Source of the DNA: Septoria linicola
Taxonomy: Eukaryota > Ascomycota > Dothideomycetes > Mycosphaerellales > Mycosphaerellaceae
Direction: 5' to 3'
Assembly (NCBI GenBank): GCA_024114885.1
Contig: CP099420.1
Coordinates: 1,116,001 to 1,180,000 of the forward strand
DNA length: 64,000 nt
Positions 55,010 to 64,000 of this stretch are shown piece after piece; the stretch's first letter is position 1; each line of letters begins with the position of its first letter. The position numbers and the translations under genes were made by a program. The notes under the pieces were generated by a model that was given only the letters and a program-made list of their open reading frames with translations, had not been told where the DNA came from and ran no database searches.

Positions 55010-56171
55010 CTAGGTCGTCATTCTCATAACGAGCTTGTCGCTGCCGACTATGTCCTCCTTCATATCTTCTAGCTCCTTCGTGTCCCAGTTGGCGCTCAAG
55101 TATCTCCCGCTCAACCACTCACGCCTCTCGGATGTGAGCCAAGTCAGAAAGCCGCCACAAAGAGCATCGTCGTCGGTCAGAACTAAGGCGTGTCAGTAAG
55201 AGGAGAACGGGCAAGAACGACATGAGTTATATCGTGATTTCAACCACGGGCAACACCCACCATCGGTCCACATCTGTCCCAGTTGTGTTTCATGGTGTCG
55301 CTTCGTCTGTTCGGTCATGACAGCGCCCTGAACACGATGCATGTCAGCAACGATCTACCTTGATCGTCTCGAAGTCCGGGAACGGGCGCACAAGAGGGGA
55401 GGGAGAGGGCAAGCCACTTACAGGATGCACGGCAAATGCTTGAATGCCGTCTTTCTCGAAGTGATCCGCATGAATATGCTCCGCCAACCGGTTCATACAT
55501 ATTTTGCTCAGGTTGTATGCGATTGGAGTCATCTCAGACTTGTTCATGTGACTGGCGATCGACGTGATCACGACGAAAGCCTGCACGCCATCCTTGGTAT
55601 CTTGAAGGAAGGGAACAAATTGGTTCGCAACGCGCCAGGAACCGATCAGGTTCGTGTTGATGACTCTTTCGAAGTCATCTTCTTCAACGACTCCCACCGG
55701 CATATATTCCTTTCCATCTTCTTTGGTGATGTACTTGGAAATGATACCTGCATTGGCAATCTGCAACGTTCACGTCAACACTCCAGATGTAAAAATGGCC
55801 TGGATAGCACGACTTACCACAGCGTCGAGTCTGCCGAACCTCTCCTTGGTGGCCTTTGCCAGAGCTTTGACATGTTCGCTGCTTTGAGTATCACAAGGCT
55901 GTGATAGGACATCTGCTGTGGCATTGACGTTCTTAATCTCGGCTTCGAGGGACCTGAGATCAGCTTCAGTCCGAGAGGCGATTACGATGCCTTTGGCCCC
56001 TGCTCTAGCATAGGATAATGCTATCTGTCGACCGAGTCCTTTGCCCGCTCCCGTCACAGCAACAACAAAATTGGCGTGCAACTTGATGTTGGCTGGGTCT
56101 GTTGGACCTTCAGCCCTGTTGTGGATAGTGGGCGTAAAGTTCATGCCCCAGTATGGCGGAAACTGCGCCAT
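55010..56171 (-). CDS. Short-chain dehydrogenase/reductase
   Basis: Four exons (introns 55761-55817, 55328-55421 and 55183-55260, with good TACTGAC/GCTGAC branch points) give 310 residues starting MAQFPPYWGMNF. Classical SDR motifs: VAVTGAGKGLGRQIAL (cofactor loop), LDAVIANAGI with NAG, VITSIASHM with the catalytic Ser, and AYNLSKICMNRL (YxxxK). The end is LTDDDALCGGFLTWLTSERREWLSGRYLSANWD, found in a subgroup common in fungal secondary metabolism and stress genes. The substrate is unknown. An in-frame ATG upstream (56258) would add 29 residues lacking homology, so 56171 is chosen. Unlike the SDR at 2.6 kb this one is complete. Confidence 0.88.
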
Positions 56172-56857
56172 CTTGTAGAGATACTGTGAGCTATATTCAG
56201 ACTTGCTATGGTACAACCGCCAGTTGAGACAGGTTTGTGAATATGGGCTCTGTTCCAAGCCAATACGTCAGTCTAGTGCGGAGTCGTGGCCCGAGGCTGT
56301 TGAAAGGCTGTTGCTACATTGGAGGTAGACATCAGCACCTTTATAGTGCTCATGCAATAGGACCGCTCGTGTCTAGTTACGTGCGAATGTTAGGGCTTTG
56401 CGTCCAGGTAGGGATGCTTTGCATGCTTCATGTCAGGATGTGAACGGCTTTAAGGACTGAACATCAGCGTTCGGGCATCAGCAGATTGGATTGGAATTGC
56501 GTCGCTTTTACCTGACAGCGCGGTGCAAGATCAGTGACCAGCTTGATCTCTACTGCGATATCCCATGAGCGTCCGCAAAGTATGCAGCCGTGAAGCGCAA
56601 GTTTTGCCAAAATTGGTGCCGGGGCGTACTCAGAGCACATCAGAGCACAGAGGCTCGCCGAGACGATCTCGTTAGATCGAACGAGGCGTAAGGATTCGTT
56701 GACGGCACCACGTTGACATCGGCGTTGCATCAGCCTAGCAGTGCTCATGCAAGCGTATGTTGTCGACTACGAGTCGTTCTTCCGCTCCAATATTGCCAAG
56801 ACTTTTCAAATCAATTAGACCCACTCTCGCTCTACATATCCACCAGAAACATCCACG
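56172..56857. promoter_or_regulatory. Divergent promoter region between SDR and copper ATPase
   Basis: 686 bp between two outward-facing start codons. No gene is supported. No clear copper-response element could be identified by eye. Confidence 0.4.
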
Positions 56858-59800
56858 ATGTCGAAACAATCAGTACGCAAGCAGCAGGGCTGTAATGGTA
56901 GACAATGCTTTGCGCGTGCGACAGTCAGTGGATCTTTACTGACACTAGGTAGAGGAATGTCTCCGCCGCATTGCCGCCCGACTGTGTGTCCTCAACGACT
57001 GTCCCCAGCCTGCTCAGGACAACGATGCACCAGTGGACAATTGCTGCGTACCTCGCAGCAATGCTCTCAGTGGCTGTAGCAGCAACACTGAAGTAGATGG
57101 TCGCAGCGGCAAGAAGGGAATGGCAGAGACAATATGTGATGCAGAGATTCAGACCAGCAAGACAGCGGACGCGGATTGTTGTTCTTCTCGCAGATCGGAT
57201 AAGAAGTCAGAGATGTTAGTGACCGCATCGCTGTCCGGCACAGTGAATGGGGGCTGCTCTGCTGGCAAATGTGGACCCGCCGTCAATGCTGGGTCCGATG
57301 TTGTCGCATGTGCGACTGCGGCTGCCGTGGATGGATGTGCTGCAGTCAACAGCAAGTGTTGCGTTCCAGAGCCCGCGACTTCTCCCACAACAGGCGACAG
57401 TTGCGATAAGTCTGTCAAATCTGCGCCTCTGGTTCAGAGCTGCTGTAAGCCAGAAGTTCAAAGCAGTGTGGAGGACAGCTGCTGCAAGCCTGTATCAGCC
57501 ATGGCTGTTACGAAGGGCTCCTGCGGCAGTGGACAGCCTGAGATCCAAAAGGGACCTCAAATGTCGACTGCACCATTTCGCTGCCATGAAAAGAACAATT
57601 TGACTGCTTGCCGTCAAGACAGTTCCAACACGGACAAGAAGTCCATACGCTCACAAGCCGTGGGAGAAGCCAGAAGCGGCTGCACTGATGATTGCTGTCA
57701 AGTGCCTCATTCTGAAAAGGCAAGCGCAATATGCGCCGATGCAATATGCACGGACAAGTGCTGCACTGATAACGACCAAGTCAGCGTAGCCGAGCTTCCA
57801 ACCTCCTGCTTCGATCACCTCCAAGCTGCGATGGACCGTTACGAAGCTGTGCTCAAACGTGGGCTTTGTCTATGCCGCATGGCTATTGACCAACTGGGCT
57901 TCAACTGTTGCAGCTCAGAGACTCTCCAGAATTCTGCAGAAGAGCACTCTGCTCTCGTAACATCTAACGCAAAACATGATAGTGGCAAGAAAGTCATCAC
58001 CTCAACGGAGGTCGAGATTCACCCACGGTGCTCGTATGACGCTCCGAAGAAAGATTTTAGCAAAGCCGCGCCACTTCTCAGCAATCAAGGAGATCTTGAT
58101 GTCGAGAAACACTCGGGCCGCGAACATGTGGTTTTGAGCGTCACGGGCATGACCTGCACAGGATGCAGTAAGAAGATGATGAATGTGCTTGGCGCCATAT
58201 CCGGACTTTCGAATGCTCAGGTCACTTTCGTGTCTGGCAGTGCCGAGTTTGACCTTGACACCAGCACTTCAGGAACTGCGGAGAAAGTGCTTATGCGCAT
58301 TGAGAAGGAGACTGGTTTCAAGTGCTTTCGCATTATCTCTGGTCGCCAGGAGCTCTCAGTCCTGATGACCGCAGAGACTGCCAGAAAGCTGCAGGATGCA
58401 TCTCCGGCCGGCTTGACGTCTTTTCAACAAGGTAAGAAGGGCCTCTATACCGTCACCTATGATCCTACCATCATCGGAGCTCGCTCTTTGCTTCCACCAG
58501 ACGCAGTACTCGCACCTCCATCCGATACCGCTAGAAGTGCCGAGGGAAAGCGTCGCCTGATTGAGACCGCTCTAAGCACATCTCTTGCCGCCATCTTGAC
58601 CATTCCTGTCGTAGTCCTCGAATGGTCCTCGAATCCAATAGCCGAACAGACAGTATCGATCATTACTCTGGTGCTTGGCACGTGTGTCCAGGTCATCGCT
58701 ATTCCGGAATTCTACGTGGGCGCTATGAAGTCTCTGATATTCAGCCACATCGTTGAGATGGACATGCTGGTCGTCATCAGTATCACTGCCGCGTACGCGT
58801 ATTCTGTGGTAGCATTCGGCTTGCAACGATCTGGAGTCGAACTGGAGCAGGAGGCCTTCTTTGAGACCAGTACCATGCTCATAACTCTAGTGCTTCTTGG
58901 CAGATTGATCGCTGCGTGGGCCAGAATGAGAGCCGTCTCTGCCGTCTCGATGCGGGCTCTGCAGGCCGAAACCGCTACACTTGTCTCCGACAAAGCGGAC
59001 CTCGAGGAGATTGATGCGCGTCTCTTGCAATTTGGTGACACCATTGCCATCGGACCTCACTCACGCATCGTTACGGATGGCCAGATCGTTCATGGAGCAA
59101 GCGAAGTCGATGAGTCGATGATCACTGGCGAGAGCCTACCAGTTGCCAAAGAGCACGGAGATAAAGTGATTGCTGGCACTCTTAACGGCTCTGGCAGCCT
59201 GCATGTGGCAATCAGTCGACTTCCTGGCGAGAACAGCATTACCGACATCGCAAATCTGGTCGAGAATGCAGTAGCCGCAAAGCCGAAAGTGCAGGAATTG
59301 GCTGACAAAGTCGCTTCTTGGTTCATTCCGGCTGTGGTGGGCATTGCTTTGGTCGTCTTCTTCATCTGGATTGCTATAGCTATCGAGGTGCGCAGTCGTA
59401 ATGCAGGAGGCGCCATTGGCCTTTCGGTGACCTACGCCATTGCTGTTCTGGCGATCAGCTGTCCATGTGCCCTCGGCTTAGCTGTGCCGATGGTGCTTGT
59501 CATTACTGGCGGCATTGCTGCTCGGTCAGGCGTTATCATCAAGGCTGCTGATGCTATCGAAACAAGCTACAAGATCACCGACATCATCTTCGACAAGACA
59601 GGCACTCTGACCGAAGGCAATCTACACGTGGTGTTCGAAGAGTCCAACCTCGAACAAAGCCTCGACATTGACGAAGTTCGACCCCTAATCTACGCAATGG
59701 TTGAAGGCAACGCGCATCCGGTATCTGTGTCTGTTGCTGCGTATTTGAAGGAGAGGAACCTCAGTCCACTGAAGCCGGCACTCCAGTCCGTGACCTCCAT

Positions 59801-60530
59801 CCCTGGCGCAGGACTAGAAGCGCGATTTGGGGACCTTTGTGTCAAAGCTGGCAACCCAGCTTGGCTCTGCTTGCAAGAGCACACCGAAGTCTTCAAACAT
59901 TCGGCCAAAGCTATGACCCTTCTTTGCGTTACTCTGGATGGCAAACTCGTCGCAATCTACGGGCTGCAAAGCACCCTGCGCACCAATGCTGGTTCAGTCG
60001 TTGCAGAGCTTACCCAGCGAAACATTACCTGCCATATCGTGAGCGGCGACAATTCATCTGCTGTTCTAGATGTTGCATCGGTGCTCAACGTAGCTCGCGG
60101 CAACGTACTATCCTGCAGCTCACCTGCACAGAAACAGCAGTATGTCCAGGACCTACAGAGCCGTGGAAAGAAGGTACTCTTCCTTGGAGATGGTACAAAC
60201 GATGCTGTCGCCATAGCGCAAGCAGACGTCGGCGTCCAAATGGGCTCCGCATCTGATGTGACCGGCGCAGTGGCAGATGTAGTGTTGCTTTCGCGCAATC
60301 TCGAGAGCCTGCTTGCACTGTTGGAACTCTCTCGATCGGCTGTCAGGCGGATCGTTTTCAACTTCGCCTGGTCCGCTATCTACAATGTCTTCGCGATTCT
60401 GCTGGCATCCGGCGCTTTCGTCAAGTTCCGCATTCCACCCGCCTATGCTGGATTGGGGGAGATAGTCAGTGTGCTACCTGTCATCATTGCCGCTGCTACT
60501 CTTGCAGTCGGTAGGCAAAAGGTTGCGTAG
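56858..60530 (+). CDS. Copper-exporting P1B-type ATPase with a long Cys-rich N-terminus
   Basis: Two exons: a 40-nt first exon (MSKQSVRKQQGCN) and, after intron 56898-56952, a 3.6-kb exon, giving 1205 residues. The first ~370 residues are Cys-rich, with at least eight CC pairs (DNCCVP, ADCCSS, SKCCVP, QSCCKP, DSCCKP, DDCCQV, DKCCTD, FNCCSS). One heavy-metal domain follows (SVTGMTCTGCSKKM, about residue 412). The pump core has MITGESLP (about 737), ISCPCALG, the Cu(I) transport motif (about 850), the phosphorylated Asp in FDKTGTLTEG (about 893), NAHPVS and LGDGTNDAVA (about 1091). It moves Cu(I) out of the cytosol; Cys-rich N-termini of this type occur in the CrpA-like copper-resistance pumps of Aspergillus. 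The frame is clean. Confidence 0.92.
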
Positions 60531-60748
60531 AGGCGTTGCACACGATGTGAACGTACCTTCGAGAGGCACAACTCTTACACGATGCTTTCAACAAGCATCT
60601 GACACTCTTCATAGATGAACTATAAGATCGGAAGCAACCCGTTGTGTGCATCTGAACCATACGCTGACATCGATCTCAAGATTAGCGACAACAGTAGAAC
60701 ATGACATAATCACAACCTGGTGTGCCACGAATTGGTCTCAGATCGGCA
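60531..60748. other. Convergent 3' spacer
   Basis: 218 bp between the ATPase and OPT genes, which end towards each other. Nothing further seen. Confidence 0.5.
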
Positions 60749-63309
60749 CTACGTCCAAGTCCCATTAGCAGGACCGAAGTAGCCGGCTTCGGGCATTGCT
60801 TTCCAAGCTTCGCCTCGACCGTCTGCAGTATTGAGGTAGACTGTATTTCCCCACCAATCAGGAAAACTGTAACCTGTGAAATGTCAGCGATGTGGGAGCT
60901 ATGTGACTGATCTGGTCTGCATACCAGGATAGCTGACTGCAAAGAATATAATGATTCCCGCAAATGCCGTACCAAAGTCGAGTGCGGCAGCGAGGATGTA
61001 ATTGTACTTGGCCCACCAAGCGAATGCTTTGCTCTTGATGTATGAGTTGAAGATCACGTTGACCATTGCCCAAGAACTGTAGTTAATGCCTGTGGCAGGC
61101 GGCACGTTATAAGTGCCGACGAAAATTAGAGGCCAGTTGACCTTGCGTATCCAGTCTTTCTTCGTGTATTTCCAGACGGCCCACGTGAGGACTGGGATCA
61201 GAGCGCCAATCCAGAAGAAGTGAAGAAGAGGGCTGTAGATCTTGCCTATACTGTAGAGGCGTCCTGGACCGACCAAGCCCCAAATGACAGACGAAGAGAA
61301 AACTGTGCGACCATTAGGGCAAGTGAAGGAGTCCGGCTGATCTGACGAACAAATACCCTCGATGTTGCCCAGCATCCAGAGAGTGACTCCAGTCTGCGTC
61401 AGTCCTCCGAGAATAGTAGCATAGCCTTGTGCCCAGAAGACAGTGCGCGGGGCGATTTTGAAGTAGTGTCCCAGTTTCTGGTCCTGCGCGAAGAAGATTC
61501 CCTGGCTGACCACATCCGTAGAAAGGATCTTGAACATCATGTTGGCCAAAGGCTTCCCTGGAAACATGTAACCGCCGATGAACTCGGATAAGACGTTGAG
61601 CTGATTCGCATCGACGTTGGTAATCCCTTGAATTATCCCGCAAGGAATCATGTAGATCGCAGGAATCAAAAGGGCCAAGAAGACACCATAGACAGGTAGC
61701 TGCGTGTCAAAGACTTCAACGACCACGATCGACAGAGCTGTGAAGAGCACGAGCAGAACCACGTTCCACCACCATGGTACTTGACGATAGGCTCGCATAA
61801 GTCGGCCGTGAATATCGAGCTTCTGTCTGCCTCGCAACGCCGCGTATATGTCACTGCCGTGCCAAAGATAGACATGAACAAGGACCGCAGTGATCGAAGC
61901 GAAGGACAATCCGTATACAAAAGCGAACGTGGCACTCAAGTAAGGAGGGGAGTAATTTGCGTACGCCACGGGGTCCAGTGTGCCAGCTGCAGTCAGTACC
62001 TTGGAGACATCGTAATTCGCGCCTGTGCGGTCGTACACATCGGCCGTCATCATGGGTAGAAACGCTGTAAACCAGGTATTTGTGTAGTAGATGCCAGGTA
62101 CCACGATCCAATAGAAGAAGGCAAATCCAGCGAAGACGTTCACAGCTGCCCAGCTCGGTGACAACAGCGGATTCGTGTTGTAGGCGATCTGCGACCAGTC
62201 AAAGGTAATTGGACTCAAGCCAAGGCCAGTCTGGAAGCCAAATAGCTGGTTGACGATTACGTTATCCGGCACTATCCAACAGATCCACGTGAAGTAGGAT
62301 AGCGCAACGAACATGAGACCCGGAAACCAGTACCAGACGAAAGCGCATGCCATGACCACCATGAAGAACCGGATGCGTGAGATCTTCCAGCCGTTCGCAA
62401 CCACATTCGCCCGACTGTGCAGCGAGTTCAGAAGAGCACAGTTGCCAAGTACTCCAGGCCAGATAATGTTGGCAGGCTCGACAAGCCACTTCCGACATAA
62501 GCCAGCTACGCCAAAGCCGAGCACCTGGCAGCACAGCACACTCAGTACGCTGAAGCCGGGAGAGATGTCGAAGTTGTAGAACTTCATCGCCGCTTGGATC
62601 ATGTTTGAGGCATCTGCTCCACCAGCGAAGCCGATGGTCACATTGGACATGATCACAATCCTGATTTGCCAGTCATGCTGTGTTGAAGTGGAAAAGCATA
62701 AGATTACTTACACCACATGCTCCTTGACGTTGAAATGATGATCTGGATTGACAGCCCACTGCCCAAAATATGGTAGCTGAACAGTCATGATCGGCAAAAT
62801 CTTGGCCAAGGCGACACCCATAGGGTATGCAAGCAGCTCTGCAACAATGGAGACGATGTGAACAGCCGGATATCGTAGAGAGAAGAACTGGTTGACACCA
62901 GCTCCGACAAGGACCCAAACAGTCCCTAAGATCCACATTCGCAGAGTATTCACTGGTATGCTAGGATCGTCTGTCTCCGGGACCACAGCACGCTGGACGA
63001 TTTAGAGGTCATTCCCGGGCCTGTTCTGTCGAGGTAGAAACTCACCACTTCAGGGTACGGCGAAGTGTCTGAGTCGACATCCTTCACCTCTTGATCGTGG
63101 ACGACATGATCGAGGTCGACCTCGATTTCCTGTAAGGTCCCGTGCTGCACATCCACTGGCTCGACAGTGGCTTGGAATACTGGCTTTTCGGCTGCACCCA
63201 ATTCTTCATCGAAGGTGGTGGCTTTTGCATCATGGGCTTCCATGGTGTTCAGCTGGACACCGTCCGTGTTCTGGCGCTGAATCGTCCAAGGTTGTCGGAG
63301 TCGGTTCAT
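60749..63309 (-). CDS. Oligopeptide transporter (OPT family)
   Basis: Four exons (introns 62993-63045, 62661-62711 and 60874-60924) give 801 residues with about 14 hydrophobic segments. After an acidic N-terminus come VPETDDPSIPVNTLRMWILGTVWV and SLRYPAVHIVSIVAELLAYPMG, the family's first membrane pair, then NPDHHFNVKEHVVIVIMSNVT. Later landmarks are IPCGIIQGITNVDANQLNVLSEF, GYMFPGKPLANMMFK and WPLIFVGTYNVPPATGINYSSW. The last exon restores the usual fungal end SFPDWWGNTVYLNTADG...GPANGTWT. OPT proteins import tetra- and pentapeptides or glutathione-like substrates with protons at the plasma membrane; which one is not evident. An alternative start at 63243 is possible. Frame intact. Confidence 0.92.
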
Positions 63310-64000
63310 GGCTGCTGCTCAGAGATGCAAGAAGGCAGCATTGAAGCGGGCAGCTGGCCATGATAGCAGTAGATTGGATGTGGATGCTCGACGCGCCATG
63401 ACAGCGCTAGCAAGGCCATGCAGCTTATCAAGTCTTCGTTGTGCTTGTATGTTGTCTTATCATCGCGGCCAAGTTCGAGATGGTCGCCTATCGTTGCTCG
63501 GCTGTCCGTGCCGGCGCCAAGGAGCATGGGAGGTGTTGTGAGTTGGATTCCGCCGGCTGCCTAATACCTTTTGTGATTTCGCGATGCACTGCATCCCTCT
63601 GTGCATTCAATGCTGTGCTTACCTGTCTCCTATATTGACCTAAAGCCATCAATAGAGATATCTTCCGATCTAGATCTCGGACGGTTCTAACAAGGAGACT
63701 GCAACAACGGCCTGCTGACTATACATCGGCAAATCCAAGACGTGTCGATGAACGGTCGATATACTCGGCCAAGCAGTATGTCTAGACCACGATAATAATG
63801 CTGCGTCGATGATGTCGAGGATGAACCACTGGCCACGACTGCAGATACCATGAGCACGGACTCAGGCTTGTTCACGTGAGCGGTCTTTCCTAATGGGGTC
63901 TTCCGCTCTGTGTCCTGATCCGATGGAACACAGCAGAACGGCCAAGAGCATGAGCATGATCTGATACAACAAGACCATGTTGCTCGGCCGTACCAACGAT
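63310..64000. other. Upstream region to the right edge, no gene seen
   Basis: Promoter of the OPT gene and 690 bp of sequence with only short frames. No repeat recognised. Confidence 0.45.

Overview
The window is nuclear DNA of a filamentous ascomycete (Pezizomycotina, probably Dothideomycetes). Introns are short (46 to 94 nt in nearly all cases) with GTAAGT/GTATGT donors, CTGAC/CTAAC branch points and CAG/TAG acceptors. The families are typical of such fungi: a fungal-type transcription factor, MFS and OPT transporters, FmdA-type amidase, secreted glycosidase, P1B copper ATPase, fungal-type aspartate-semialdehyde dehydrogenase. The class-level placement is inference. I saw no tRNA, rRNA or CRISPR array.

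Layout. 1-5.4 kb: a gene running off the left edge, a damaged transcription factor, and a divergent SDR/transaldolase pair sharing a 574-bp promoter. 6-13.2 kb: a Ser/Thr-rich membrane protein, a FmdA-type amidase, a conserved tail-anchored-like protein and an MBL-fold hydrolase whose promoter holds a 659-bp inverted-repeat transposon. 14.1-15.6 kb: a secreted zinc-peptidase-like protein whose Gly/Ser/Tyr tail is encoded by a string of micro-exons. 16.3-25 kb: MFS transporter, ethanolamine kinase (broken), monocarboxylate-type MFS (broken), a CDP-alcohol phosphotransferase-like enzyme with a degraded active-site motif, and a GNAT acetyltransferase. 25.2-41.8 kb: mostly conserved single-copy-type genes (low-complexity protein, 1067-residue coiled-coil protein, RING-like protein, PHD protein, AIF-like oxidoreductase, aspartate-semialdehyde dehydrogenase) with one copia-type reverse transcriptase scrap. 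42.8-45.2 kb: decayed coding sequence. 47-50.4 kb: a broken MFS transporter and a broken secreted glycosidase, tail to tail. 53-63.3 kb: a small membrane protein, an intact SDR, a Cys-rich copper ATPase and an OPT transporter. Long stretches at 32.9-35.6, 45.2-47.0, 50.4-53.0 and 53.6-55.0 kb hold no gene I can support.

Two themes stand out. First, the micro-exon tail gene at 14.1-15.6 kb: nine exons, seven of them 18-71 nt apart from the ends, all joining in frame and including a duplicated two-exon module. Second, damage is concentrated in accessory genes: transcription factor (nonsense), SDR (21-nt homopolymer), ethanolamine kinase (nonsense plus 1-nt loss), two MFS genes (1-nt losses) and glycosidase (1-nt gain), while long core ORFs (1067 and 1205 residues) are clean. 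Many indels fall in short homopolymers, so assembly error must be excluded, but the two nonsense codons are not of that kind. The ethanolamine kinase and CDP-alcohol phosphotransferase-like gene, three kb apart, would be the first and last steps of one (Kennedy) pathway, and both look disabled.
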